Assembly (NCBI GenBank): GCA_026874595.1
Contig: CM049314.1
Location: forward strand, 64,826,800-64,890,799
Origin: Sipunculus nudus
Lineage: Eukaryota; Annelida; Sipuncula; Golfingiida; Sipunculidae
Reading direction: 5' to 3'
DNA length: 64,000 bases
Numbering within the stretch: the stretch's first letter is position 1; each line of letters starts with the position of its first letter. Of the stretch, positions 33,863 through 45,967 are shown piece after piece. The notes beneath the pieces are model-generated. The model was given only the letters and a program-made list of their open reading frames with translations, was not told the DNA's origin and ran no database searches. The position numbers were made by a program, and so were the translations under genes.

Positions 33863-34209
33863 CTTTTCCTCCGTGTCTTTTTCTCTTTAGTAAGGAAGAA
33901 AGAGAAATATTATCACATGTACATATTATCAACATATAGGTTATTCACGGCTTATATACAGCACCACAGTTTTGGAAAATATCTCTGGTTCAACAGAAAG
34001 AGGAATATGTTTAGCCCACATTCCGTTTAAACGTAGGGAATGTTAAAAGATCAAGAAGACGGTTATATGCAAATAAGTTGTCCTGTATAAGATAATAATT
34101 TGAAAAACAAACTTCTTCAAATGTATACTTTCAATTCCAGTTAAAGCTGTTCAATTTATTTGAGATAAAAGTATTTTTACGCATTTTTCTCTATTTCTTA
34201 GACCAGATG
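33304..34209. other. Promoter flank; (CT)n at 33834-33862
   Basis: 33304-33650 is the duplicate of 29839-30250. A 133-codon minus frame across it is not conserved. Then a CT microsatellite and nothing else recognised. Confidence 0.5.
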
Positions 34210-35220
34210 AAGTAGTTTGTCCGTTAACAGGGCACAAATCTTAACCGTTTGACCTAGAAACTTCTCACTGTATATCCATGGAGGCCTCAAGTCAATATCC
34301 TTGGAAACCTGAAATTGGGTTATGAAGATCTGTATTTTGCAAACTACAAACTGAACACAATATTGATGGGAAACCAGTCAGACGTGGCAGACGTTATATC
34401 CGCTCAGCCAAAAATCTTCCATCGTTGCACCTATCGAGGTCCATACTAAATCTCCTTGGAAATCTGAAATTAGGTCACTGTGACCTATATCCCCCAGGCT
34501 TTGATTGTTGAAGGTACCCCAGAATAAATAAAAATTTGATACAAAGCTCCTGTATCTGAACAACTTAAACATTGAATGCCATGATTCATTCTATACATAT
34601 TGATCATGGAGTGTTTCATCAGTTCCATCAGACGGGTTCAACTTTGATTTTTTGCACATGTTTGCACTTGTTTTATATATATCTGAGATGTCCAAATGAA
34701 GGAGTCTGGCTGTTAACAGGGCACATGCGTTGACCGATAGACCTAGAAACTCTAACTGTACATCCGAGGGGTCCTTTGCCAATCTCCACAGTGATCTGTA
34801 TTTTGTGAGATATTGGACAAAAACATGATATTGAACACCCAGAGTGGCATACGGGGCACCATTGTATCCACTTTGCATAGAATATTTTAAAATTACCTTC
34901 AGGCAGGTCCTCGGAAAATCTACATAGGACCCTGAAATCCATGACATATAGTCAATCAACTTTGTTCCAAAAACTTGATTTTAAGCACCCTGAAAATTTG
35001 ATTGGCGAAAATTGTATCTGTTGTATCTGTTAGCCCTTGAAGGTTCCAATGAATATACAGGAAAGTCTTTGGTAGTCTCCATGGAAACCTGAACTTCGGT
35101 TATGGTAAACCTATGTTTCTGGCCAAATACATTTTAAGCACCCAGAATGTCTGACATGGTATAAAACTATACTGATGGACCAAGAATCTTCTGTTTTGAC
35201 ATCCAATGATGTCCTAAAAA
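34210..35220. repeat. Degenerate tandem repeat, roughly 200-250 bp units
   Basis: The words GGGCACA, GACCTAGAAACT, CATGGAAACCTGAA and TTTTAAGCACCC recur in the same order several times, for example GACCTAGAAACT at 34252 and 34739 and the 'TGGAAACCTGAA' phrase near 34303 and 35079. The units are too diverged to set exact ends. The overlapping small frames are shadows of the repeat. Confidence 0.55.
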
Positions 35221-36349
35221 TGTGCATATTCATTTTAGCTTTGCTGGCTGCATACAAAAAGGTAAAGGAGTCTTATGATTGCCGATCATTGAGAAAATAT
35301 TGTGATTCAATCAGTTATGGCAGGGAATATTTAAGATTAATTGAAATTAAACAGAAGATATTGTTATTAGTGTAGTGTTTGTTCTCACATACAATGGAAA
35401 TTACAAAGCATAATGTGTATATAACTATCATGCACATTTTAAAAATACATTGTACATATTCTGACAATAAATGCATTAAATATTTAGTGTACTGCATACT
35501 TTTATTGTCATACTTGTAAAAAATATATGTGTCATTACCTTGTGTCAGTAACAGATCGTATAATGTGATCGAAGTTTGTAAGACAGAGATGATACAGGTA
35601 ATGTTATGGGGTATGATTCACAAGACTTTATACATTTCTTTCTTAGTCTGCCTTGTCTGTTAGTTCTTGTAGTTATTCTCGATCCCTCTGGAACAAATAG
35701 CCCAAGCAACCATAAAAGGCACTACCGCCTATGCCCATATTACCCATTTACTCCTTAAGGGCACCCTTATGGGAACTTTTAAATGCAGTCTTTTCACAGA
35801 AGTGGGCCAGAGAGAGACATGGAGGATATTGTGAAAATAAAGTTTATGTTTGGCACTAGGACGTATGGAAAAATGCAGTTTTAAGGAAACGCCTGATAAA
35901 TCACAAAGAAAAAAATTACTCAGCATCAGCTCGTTAATGTGAGTACTATATAGAAATTCACGTTTGTATTAGATCAAGCCTTTATTTTACAATGGTCATG
36001 CAGCCAGATGACCAGAGCGTCCATTTACTACTAGCATATGATGTATTGTTGACATGGGGATGTTCATTATAAATTTCATTTATAGATGACGTCATTTTAT
36101 AAGAACAATTGATCAGATCCTGACTGAATGTAGAACTGGTTACAAATGGAAATGCACAGCGGTTATTTCAAAGATAATTTCATCATAATTACTGTTGATG
36201 CATTCGCATTTTATTGCAGATGTCATGATGGTTGGATATTTATATCTTGATAATGTTAAGGAAGGCCATTGTTCATGCGTGACAGTCTGAATATAATACC
36301 GCTATGTAACAAGACCTCGTACATGCCCAATGATTACAGGAGAAGTTGA

Positions 36350-36544
36350 TATAAATGCGGTCACGCCCTGATTTCTGTAGTGTTTGTAGTCATCACTTAG
36401 GGATCATCAGCAGCCACACTCTTATTTGTAGAAGCGGGATTGTCGGCGGTTCCATACCAAGTGTGCCTTTGTCAGACACGTTTACTGAGCAGGTTCAGTC
36501 TGTGCAACACGGAAGAAATCTTCACGTTACGATCGTCCTTTTTG
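36350..36544 (+). promoter_or_regulatory. Receptor-type promoter and noncoding exon 1, copy 1
   Basis: TATAAATGCGG at 36350-36360 precedes an exon of about 165 nt that ends at the donor TTTTTG|GTAAGC (GT at 36545). The sequence TATAAATGCGRYCACG and the later CAGCCACAYYCTTATTTGTAG are shared with 52972-53060 near the truncated receptor, which links this unit to the receptor family. It probably serves the receptor at 44691 through a long first intron. A frame reading through it is incidental. Confidence 0.55.
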
Positions 36545-36577
36545 GTAAGCAAGAATTAATGGTTTTACATTTACGAT

Positions 36578-36580
<3 letters not shown>

Positions 36581-36632
<52 letters not shown>
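36581..36632 (+). repeat. (CT)n microsatellite in intron 1
   Basis: Pure CT of about 50 bp, 36 bp after the donor site. Confidence 0.95.
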
Positions 36633-36634
<2 letters not shown>

Positions 36635-37010
36635 TGACTCTCTCTTGTTGTTCCTCGCTTTTTCTTTTCTCCGCACTTTATATAATACGACAATTTATCT
36701 GTTTTATCCCGGCGTATTCCTATAATGGCACGTTAGAGTTGAACTAATCGTACTTTTAATGGTAATCGAAATGCTCTTTTTTCATTATAACGGTTAAATA
36801 GTGTCTACAACTATTTACATTTATATATGCTATACAAATGTATTTTGGCTATTGCTGAAGGACGTTACATTTAATTATGTCTACATGAAACGTTAACCTC
36901 TTGTCTATATGATGGGATTTCATAAAGTTTCCCTTTATCCGTATGGGCAATCCACATAGCCAACTTGACGCTGAACACAAATTGACCACATTTCTTAAAA
37001 CATGTGCAAT

Positions 37011-37156
37011 TATTATAGATATGGGTTGTAGCAGCAAGCTGCTTCAAAGGTATTATATCCTCAATGGTCATGAAAATCAACAAGTATTATAGATATGGGT
37101 TGTAGCAGCAAGCTGCTTTCAAGGTATTATATCCGCAATGGTCATGAAAATCTATA
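37011..37156. repeat. Two-unit direct repeat, 74 bp
   Basis: TATTATAGATATGGGTTG starts at 37011 and again at 37085; both units run to ATGGTCATGAAAATC. The pair is kept in copy 2 (40448 and 40522). Confidence 0.9.
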
Positions 37157-37617
37157 AAAAAAAACACGTACAAAAATTTATAAACTTGTGAATCCTTTTG
37201 TTCGTGGAAAACCAGATTCTTTGTTGATTTTATACATTAAGATCTTCTTTGCTGGTACAGGAGTGTACTCTCATATTCTATTCAGACAATGGAATACAAA
37301 TTAAAAATGTCCTTTAAAAAACCCTGAAAAGACTCACCATATCCCTGTTACATTGTGACTTGTGAATCCAATTATTGCAGTGCACCTCTGTGGAAGAGGG
37401 CCACGTCTCTGATCCTTAGAACTTAATATATACCAGTGAAAGTAATATGAAACCAAGTTATTACCAAAATATTGAAATTGGGCCATGTTTACATCAAATT
37501 CCACTATTGCTTTCATTTACTCTTGAGTTATAGATTTCAACCTGCAGTGAGAAAGAAGTATTTATTTGTTGGAGGTAACCGCCTTATTTTTTTTTATTAA
37601 TTTTAGATTAACTACGT

Positions 37618-37655
37618 ACACACACACAAACACACACTCACACACACACACACGC

Positions 37656-37682
<27 letters not shown>
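37618..37682. repeat. (CA)n-(TA)n microsatellite
   Basis: CA-rich then TA repeats. Copy 2 equivalent at 41053-41127 is longer. Confidence 0.95.
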
Positions 37683-37686
<4 letters not shown>

Positions 37687-37734
37687 CATGCATAATTCTA
37701 TTCCAGTTTTGGACAATTTAACGTTTCTTCTCAT

Positions 37735-37905
37735 ATCTTGGCCAAACCAGGTCCGGTAACACCAACACCTACGGTCTCTTGGTGTGTAACCGTACCTATT
37801 GCTGGGTCAAAACACCGAGGAACTAGCAAATGGTGCACACGTTTGAGAGTGAAAATCGGCCGCTGGCATGGCGTTCCCATTTAGTCTGCAGAGCATGCAA
37901 AATTA
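37735..37905 (-). repeat. Diverged SINE body, copy 1
   Basis: On the minus strand the order CTCTGCAG..., CACTC.CAAACG.GTG, TCCTCGGTG, GACCCA, ACCTGGTT matches the body of the SINEs at 61.6 and 62.4 kb. Head and tail are lost. Confidence 0.55.
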
Positions 37906-38208
37906 AATGATAATATTTAGTTTGCATCTCTCAATTTTGCAAGTATTTAACATACATTACGAAAAGGGATGCTTAAAACCGAAGTAAATTTATTTGTTTT
38001 GAAGGACGGATTGATTAATGCGTGTGTCAGCGTATGCGAATCTCCATTGAAAACCACTTAATCTGCCATAGTTGCAAGAGCTGCATATCCTGCAACCATG
38101 TGCGGCCTTCCTACGCACAAGTTGTTTAATCCACATTTTCAACTCCTAACACGACAGAAAGAAACGAAGGGGGTATTTTAGATTATAGGCGCAAGGAGTA
38201 AGGGAGTC

Positions 38209-38630
38209 CAGCGGTCAGTTGCTGATCTGTAGGTGTAAACATACACACCGGTTTTCCCCATGCTTAACAATCGCTGATCAGTAGTTGTAAAAATACACCG
38301 GCGTGTTCCCATGTGTAACAGTTGTTGATCTGTGGGTTAAAAAATACTAGTGTGTCCCCATGATTAACAGTTGCTGATCTGTTGGCGTAAAAATACACTG
38401 GCGCATCCCCATGGTTAACGGTTGCTGATCTGTCGGTGCAAAAATACACCGATGTGGCCCCATAATTAACAGTTACTGATCTGTAGATGTAAAAATGTAA
38501 CGGTGTATCCCCATGATTAACAGTTGTTGATTTGAAGGTTTAAGAATACATCAATGTGGCCCCATGATTAACAGTTGCTGATCTTTAGGTGTAAATGAAA
38601 TACATTGATGTGTCCCCATGATTAACGCCT
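38209..38630. repeat. 51-bp minisatellite, eight units, copy 1
   Basis: GTTGCTGATCTGT-type words recur at 38221, 38273, 38324, 38373, 38424, 38475, 38525 and 38577 (spacing 49-52). Each unit also has CCCCATG.TTAACAG and TAAAAATACACCGG. Because 51 is a multiple of three, a minus-strand frame stays open through several units; I do not regard it as a gene. Confidence 0.9.
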
Positions 38631-39802
38631 GTGGCGTGCACCGTATTTCATACCTGATAAGCACAGCCGAAAATATATCGAGCAGATATTTAGTTGATAG
38701 TGTATCACTCTACCGAAAATTGCATTCATCCAGCGATTTAATAATATAAGTATCTTTACTTTTCAATCAGTTATGGCAGGGAATAATTAAGATTAATTGA
38801 AATTAAACAGAAGATATTGTTATTAGTGTAGTGTTTGTTCTCACATACAATGGAAATTACAAAGCATAATGTGTATATAACTATCATGCACATTTTAAAA
38901 ATACATTGTACATATTCTGACAATAAATGCATTAAATATTTAGTGTACTGCATACTTTTATTGTCATACTTGTGAAAATATATGTGTCATTACCTTGTGT
39001 CAGTAACAGATCGTATAATGTGATCGAAGTTTGTAAGACAGAGATGATACAGGTAATGTTATGGGGTATGATTCACAAGACTTTATACATTTCTTTCTTA
39101 GTCTGCCTTGTCTGTTAGTTCTTGTAGTTATTCTCGATCCCTCTGGAACAAATAGCCCAAGCAACCATAAAAGGCACTACCGCCTATGCCCATTACCCAT
39201 TTACTCCTTAAGGGCACCCTTATGGGAACTTTTAAATGCAGTCTTTTCACAGAAGAGGGCCAGAGAGAGACATGGAGGATATTGTGAAAATAAAGTTTAT
39301 GTTAGGCACTAGGACGTATGGAAAAATGCAGTTTTAAGGAAACGCCTGATAAATTACAAAGAAAAAAATTACTCAGCATCAGCTCGTTAATGTGAGTACT
39401 ATATAGAAATTCACGTTTGTATTAGATCAAGCCTTTATTTTACAATGGTCATGCAGCCAGATGACCAGAGCGTCCATTTACTACTAGCATATGATGTATT
39501 GTTGACATGGGGATGTTCATTATAAATTTCATTTATAGATGACGTCATTTTATAAGAACAATTGATCAGATCCTGACTGAATGTAGAACTGGTTACAAAT
39601 GGAAATGCACAGCGGTTATTTCAAAGATAATTTCATCATAATTACTGTTGATGCATTCGCATTTTATTGCAGATGTCATGATGGTTGGATATTTATATCT
39701 TGATAATGTTAAGGAAGGCCATTGTTCATGCGTGACAGTCTGAATATAATACCGCTATGTAACAAGACCTCGTACATGCCCAATGATTACAGGAGAAGTT
39801 GA

Positions 39803-39997
39803 TATAAATGCGGTCACGCCCTGATTTCTGTAGTGTTTGTAGTCATCACTTAGGGATCATCAGCAGCCACACTCTTATTTGTAGAAGCGGGATTGTCGGC
39901 GGTTCCATACCAAGTGTGCCTTTGTCAGACACGTTTACTGAGCGGGTTCAGTCTGTGCAACACGGAAGAAATCTTCACGTTACGATCGTCCTTTTTG
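39803..39997 (+). promoter_or_regulatory. Receptor-type promoter and exon 1, copy 2
   Basis: Duplicate of 36350-36544 with TATAAATG at 39803-39810 and the same GTAAGC donor. It is the copy nearer the plus-strand receptor at 44691, so either or both could drive it. Confidence 0.55.
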
Positions 39998-40030
39998 GTA
40001 AGCAAGAATTAATGGTTTTACATTTACGAT

Positions 40031-40033
<3 letters not shown>

Positions 40034-40069
<36 letters not shown>
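40034..40069 (+). repeat. (CT)n microsatellite, copy 2
   Basis: About 36 bp, shorter than in copy 1. Confidence 0.95.
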
Positions 40070-40071
<2 letters not shown>

Positions 40072-41090
40072 TGACTCTCTCTTGTTGTTCCTCGCTTTTT
40101 CTTTTCTCCGCACTTTATATAATACGACAATTTATCTGTTTTATCCCGGCGTATTCCTATAATGGCACGTTAGAGTTGAACTAATCGTACTTTTAATGGT
40201 AATCGAAATGCTCTTTTTTCATTATAACGGTTAGATAGTGTCTACAACTATTTACATTTATATATGCTATACAAATGTATTTTGGCTATTGCTGAAGGAC
40301 GTTACATTTAATTATGTCTACATGAAACGTTAACCTCTTGTCTATATGATGGGATTTCATAAAGTTTCCCTTTATCCGTATGGGCAATCCACATAGCCAA
40401 CTTGACGCTGAACACAAATTGACCACATTTCTTAAAACATGTGCAATTATTATAGATATGGGTTGTAGCAGCAAGCTGCTTCAAAGGTATTATATCCTCA
40501 ATGGTCATGAAAATCAACAAGTATTATAGATATGGGTTGTAGCAGCAAGCTGCTTTCAAGGTATTATATCCTCAATGGTCATGAAAATCTATAAAAAAAA
40601 CACGTACAAAAATTTATAAACTTGTGAATCCTTTTGTTCGTGGAAAACCAGATTCTTTGTTGATTTTATACATTAAGATCTTCTTTGCTGGTACAGGAGT
40701 GTACTCTCATATTCTATTCAGACAATGGAATACAAATTAAAAATGTCCTTTAAAAACCCCTGAAAAGACTCACCATATCCCTGTTACATTGTGACTTGTG
40801 AATCCAATTATTGCAGTGCACTTCTGTGGAAGAGGGCCACGTCTCTGATCCTTAGAACTTAATATATACCAGTGAAAGTAATATGAAACCAAGTTATTAC
40901 CAAAATAATGAAATTGGGCCATGTTTACATCAAATTCCACTATTGCTTTCATTTACTCTTGAGTTATAGATTTCAACCTGCAGTGAGAAAGAAGTATTTA
41001 TTTGTCGGAGGTAACCGCCTTATTTTTTTTTATTAATTTTAGATTAACTACGTACACACACACAAACACACAGTCACACACACACACACG

Positions 41091-41132
<42 letters not shown>

Positions 41133-41183
41133 CATGCATAATTCTATTCCAGTTTTGGACAATTTAACGTTTCTTCTCATATC

Positions 41184-41345
41184 TTGGCCAAACCAGGTCC
41201 GGTAACACCAACACCTACGGTCTCTTGGTGTGTAACCGTACCTATTGCTGGGTCAAAACACCGAGGAACTAGAAAATGGTGCACACGTTTGAGAGTGAAA
41301 ATCGGCCGCTGGCATGGCGTTCCCATTTAGTCTGCAGAGCATGCA
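41184..41345 (-). repeat. Diverged SINE body, copy 2
   Basis: Duplicate of 37735-37905, so the SINE inserted before the tandem duplication. Confidence 0.55.
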
Positions 41346-41654
41346 AAATTAAATGATAATATTTAGTTTGCATCTCTCAATTTTGCAAGTATTTAACATA
41401 CATTACGAAAAGGGATGCTTAAAACCGAAGTAAATTTATTTGTTTTGAAGGACGGATTGATTAATGCGTGTGTCAGCGTATGCGAATCTCCATTGAAAAC
41501 CACTTAATCTGCCATAGTTGCAAGAGCTGCATATCCTGCAACCATGTGCGGCCTTCCTACGCACAAGTTGTTTAATCCACATTTTCAACTCCTAACACGA
41601 CAGAAAGAAACGAAGGGGGTATTTTAGATTATAGGCGCAAGGAGTAAGGGAGTC

Positions 41655-42075
41655 CAGCGGTCAGTTGCTGATCTGTAGGTGTAAACATACACACCGGTTT
41701 TCCCCATGCTTAACAATCGCTGATCAGTAGTTGTAAAAATACACCGGCGTGTTCCCATGTGTAACAGTTGTTGATCTGTGGGTTAAAAAATACTAGTATG
41801 TCCCCATGATTAACAGTTGCTGATCTGTTGGCGTAAAAATACACTGGCGCATCCCCATGTTTAACGGTTGCTGATCTGTCGGTGCAAAAATACACCGATG
41901 TGGCCCCATAATTAACAGTTACTGATCTGTAGATGTAAAAATGTAACGGTGTATCCCCATGATTAACAGTTGTTGATTTGAAGGTTTAGGAATACATCAA
42001 TGTGGCCCCATGATTAACAGTTGCTGATCTTTAGGTGTAAATGAAATACATTGATGTGTCCCCATGATTAACGCC
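41655..42075. repeat. 51-bp minisatellite, copy 2
   Basis: Same eight units as 38209-38630 with a handful of substitutions. The unit number has not changed since duplication. Confidence 0.9.
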
Positions 42076-42209
42076 TGTGGCGTGCACCGTATTTCATACC
42101 TGATAAGCACAGCCGAAAATATATCGAGCAGATATTTAGTTGACAGTGTACAACTCTACCGAAAAGTGCATTCATCCAGCGATTTAATAATATAAGTATC
42201 TTTACTTTT

Positions 42210-44661
42210 TGTACAAGCCAATTCCCTGGCACTTCAGCTTATTCTCAATTTACAGGAAAAGGTGGCATTCTCACGTTTTACATCAGATCGAGTCGGGGTG
42301 CTGCTAGTTGTGCATCAACAAAAAAACTTGTTAACATATTATGATGTTCTATCATTACAATAATCTTGGCTGATCCACACCATGATTGTGATCGACTGAG
42401 CAGCTTCAATATAAACATTTGTACTTGAACTGAATCTGTTAAAATATGTGATTTGGCTGTTAAGTGGATTATCTAGTGATTATCTACATCTGTCTTACTC
42501 ATTAATAACTGTAAAGTTCATTTCTTATTTTTTTATGCAGATGCTTCAGAATACACCACTTTATAAACCTGCAATATCTTAACAACGTGATACCCTTTTT
42601 TAAATGAAGTCCTATGATAACCATAATATTGCACAGCGTTAGGTGCTCTAGTTACTTGTAAACCATTAAATATAACATACCGTCAGTCTCAGGACAATCC
42701 TGAATTTACTATAAATCACAAAAAAGCCAGTGATATATTTGGAATTATGATATCAATAACCTGAATAATATCTACATAGACAGTATTTTAACCAGTAACA
42801 TCTGTGTAAACATGTTAAAATGTGTCACACATTTGAACTTTTCACCATGATTTTTGGCATAAGCAGAGTGGTACCATTCAAACGTGCTCCGCAGACTTTC
42901 AGGTTTACCAGGCAAATTCCGCCTCAGTAAACCCTCTCATTTTTTAGTTTAAATGAATATGTAACCCCGTATCATGTCAGGTAGCCATTCAAACTGACGC
43001 ATAATAAACCTGTTCAGAGGGGACACTTTGCTCTTATGTCTTAGGGGATGTAAGGCTCGAATGCTTGAATCCTATTGGCGGTAAGAGTTTCCTGATCAGG
43101 ACACAATTTCACGGAAGACGATCCATCTTACATGGAGTATCATCAAAACACGTATAATTTGCCCCGACAATGGGTTAAGGGAGTTAAATGATCACACAGG
43201 ATACGATGAAGACAACGATCCATATAAAAATATTACATTGACTGATTTAAATAAATGGACATCTTTATATCACAATTCAAATAAACACCGTATAGTATTT
43301 CTTTTGTAAATAAACAATTGCTGCCTTTAAATAGAAAATTTTTTAAACTTGAGTTGGTTCCATAAATATAAAATGCACAGAGAAGCAATTATTATTCTTC
43401 CCTAGAGTAATTCGTTCATGTCACATGTATTGGAGATAAACTATAATGATATGAGTTTCTTTTTATAACAGTATACAAGTCATTATTTGGGGACGTGGGG
43501 AGTTAGGAAGGGGACTTTTGTTTGGTTCCCGAGTGTAAAACTATGGACGTGGATTTTATTTCTCTATCCGTGCTTGCGCTAGAACTTCAATACGGTTGGT
43601 AATAATATTAAGAGGTAGACTACCACTTTCTATTCATTTTAGGTGCTTATCTACCCACATTTTAAAAAAAAGAATATATTGGATTCCTCGACCTCTGTGT
43701 AGATAGGAATTAAGGCTAATTCTTGTTATAAAAAGTTCGTGCAACATGTTTCTAAACACAGCATTAAAAGCATGACAAACATGTAACCTAAGGTGGAAGG
43801 GTGCATATATGCGGAGGTAAAATGCTCACTTGCTGCAAAACGACATTTGAAAAGCTCTTGCTTGTCTGACCTGTTGAAGTTGTTTTGAATATTTTGGCGG
43901 GCACCTACATATTTTAAGCACGTCGATATGAAACATAAAAACAAGAGTCTGTGTTTGGTGACATCCACGTTTTCTGGCTTTTTATGAAAGCTCCAGGGGA
44001 TTATCTTTAGTTTAAAAAGGGCAGATAGGTGTTAAGGCTCCTTTTACTTTACCTCACGTTTAAGGGCAAGGCCAAACTTATAATGGTTCATTTATCAAAT
44101 AAATTCATTATCACTCAGGATGATTTCATTTGGAATCATAGGTAATACAATTTAAACTCATGCATTAATGTACCTGATTGTATGCGTTGGAGTTACTGGC
44201 TCCAGTCTTGTTTAAAAACCTGAAAGATTTGAAGTTACTCTAAAGCTTTAGGATGTGACATCGTATTGCACGTCATTGTACAAATATATACAGATATAAT
44301 CTTGGCTTATGGGGATATACGCAGCAAATATACATGAAAGGCAGATCCTTAATCAGACCATTTTATATTTCATAAAGGAATGGTCTTTATGTCCTAAGTA
44401 ACATCTATTTATTTTACAATGTTAGTGTTTACTTTTCTATAAAAATATAAAGTCAAGTGACCTTATTGAAGCTACCTCAAATAAGCTCAATGAGAATTAT
44501 CACATTTTTGTCTTAAGAGCTTGCTTAAGGGAATGTAGTTATACTTCATTGAATTGACTTTATTAATGACTTTTTCCCTACATGCATTTTTTGCTCCATG
44601 TTAAGCCTGACTGAGAAATCTACTCATTTTCGCATTAGCTATAAAGTGTTCCTCGTTTCAG
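42210..44661. other. Probable first intron of the plus-strand receptor
   Basis: No coding or repeat signal recognised. It ends at the acceptor GTTCCTCGTTTCAG (AG at 44660-44661). Confidence 0.45.
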
Positions 44662-44690
44662 AAACCTGGACATTTCGTTGGAAATTTGGA

Positions 44691-45752
44691 ATGGAGAATC
44701 TCACATCGACTATGGCAGCTGTTTCAAACAACATTTCTCTCAAAGATCTCATCACAACTGTTTCTACGTTACCAGATAATCAGAACATAAGTAGAATTTT
44801 ACCAACAGTAAGGTCAAACTTTACAACCTCTGGTTCAACATACTCGATTGATTTGTTCCTTTACTATGGACTCTACATTATTATTACACTTGGTACACTG
44901 GGTAATATTCTCGCAGCGGCAGTAATATTTTACTCAGAACGCATGCGCAGGAGCGAACATGGCTTATTTCTTATTATATTGTCATTCTTAGACACGATTG
45001 TTCTTGTAACAAGAAAAATGGCAGACACAATAGGTACAGAAATCCCTGCATCGCCCATTACTTGTCAGATTGTTTATTATTTAATGTACGTCGGAAAGTG
45101 TGGCGCGACATTCATTATTCTCGCCATCAGCATACACAGATTCCTTGTGGTGGTGTATCCTCTGAAGACACGCAGGCGTTCAAGTTTTACAAAAGCTGCT
45201 ATAACGGGGGCTGTTATTATCATTTGCTCATTTGCTGTCAGCTCATACGCACTCGTTGTCGTCACGGCAAGTGGCGACGTCTGTTCTTTTCAACCTGGAA
45301 TGAGAACCATATTTTCGTTCTGCATAATAGTTGTTCAAGTGATCATTGGTGATATTATATGCGGAACAATTATCATAGTACTTTCGATTATTACAGTTGT
45401 TAGTTTAAGGAAATCAAGGAACAATCTGTTTGAGGGAAATTCATCTGAGGCAATGAAGGAAAGAAAGAAGGACGAAAACCATGTAACCGGATTGCTATTA
45501 ACACTGTGTATGTCTTATGTATTACTCCGAATACCTTACACGATTACATATATTTTAATTACATTATATTTAGAAAACTTTATTAGTTTTACTCTCAATG
45601 CTTTTAATACATTGGCGTTTGCCTCATTTGTTTCTGGACTAATTGCTCTTATGAACCATGCAGTGAACTTTATACTTTACTGTATTAGCAGTAGAAGTTT
45701 TAGGAAAGAATTTGTGAATTTGTTTAAGTGTAGGCCCTCTGCAGCTTACTAA
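44691..45752 (+). CDS. Class A G-protein-coupled receptor, intact coding exon (353 aa)
   Basis: A receptor related to the one at 27820-28899 and placed in the same family by matching motifs along its length. The frame opens at 44598, but an acceptor site at 44661 lies inside that stretch. ATG at 44691 (MENLTST) also aligns with the starts of its relatives (MVNITK, MENATE), so I prefer it. N-glycosylation sites NLT 3, NIS 14, NIS 32 and NFT 43 precede TM1 at about 57-80. C125 and C198 fit the disulfide. The DRY motif is HRF (149-151); TM6 keeps LLRIPY; TM7 ends NFILY (326-330). The tail is short and ends CRPSAAY. The upstream promoter is probably in the duplicated block at 36.35 or 39.8 kb. 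Ligand unknown. Confidence 0.9.
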   Translation: MENLTSTMAAVSNNISLKDLITTVSTLPDNQNISRILPTVRSNFTTSGSTYSIDLFLYYGLYIIITLGTLGNILAAAVIFYSERMRRSEHGLFLIILSFLDTIVLVTRKMADTIGTEIPASPITCQIVYYLMYVGKCGATFIILAISIHRFLVVVYPLKTRRRSSFTKAAITGAVIIICSFAVSSYALVVVTASGDVCSFQPGMRTIFSFCIIVVQVIIGDIICGTIIIVLSIITVVSLRKSRNNLFEGNSSEAMKERKKDENHVTGLLLTLCMSYVLLRIPYTITYILITLYLENFISFTLNAFNTLAFASFVSGLIALMNHAVNFILYCISSRSFRKEFVNLFKCRPSAAY

Positions 45753-45967
45753 ATAGATAAATTAATTTAAAAATGTTTTTGGGGTCTTAACTAAATATCA
45801 TCATCAAATTGAATAATTTCGGGTGTTTGACCACATGCCCATCCTTGGATCTGTACAAAGAAGTGTTTATTCTTAATGAAACCAACAGGATCATCTCGTA
45901 CATTGCACTGACATAATGTAAGAGTTGAACATTTATATAATCAAATGAACCTTGCACATTAAGTTTT

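Larger units (their letters stand above)
35306..38763. repeat. Tandem segmental duplication, copy 1 (3.46 kb)
   Basis: This copy starts at TTCAATCAGTTATGG and ends at TTTACTTTT, where the identical start of copy 2 follows. Copies differ by scattered substitutions and by microsatellite length (CT tract about 50 vs 36 bp; TA tracts). Copy 1 holds a receptor-type promoter and exon 1 (36350-36544), a CT tract, a 74-bp direct repeat, a SINE remnant and a 51-bp minisatellite. Confidence 0.95.
38764..42209. repeat. Tandem segmental duplication, copy 2 (3.45 kb)
   Basis: Near-identical to 35306-38763, same orientation, head to tail. It ends at the second TTTACTTTT followed by unrelated sequence. Confidence 0.95.

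Noticed and set aside
36355-36747. 130-codon plus frame across the promoter unit
   Set aside because: It starts at the TATA region, crosses the splice donor and gains much of its length from the (CT)n tract; the copy in the second duplication is cut short.
38264-38449. Open minus-strand frame across the 51-bp minisatellite
   Set aside because: Repeat-driven, short, no start context, and other units have lengths that break the frame.
44598-44690. Upstream ATG of the plus-strand receptor
   Set aside because: It precedes a good 3' splice site at 44661 and its 31 residues have no counterpart in relatives, which start MxNxT at the position of 44691.
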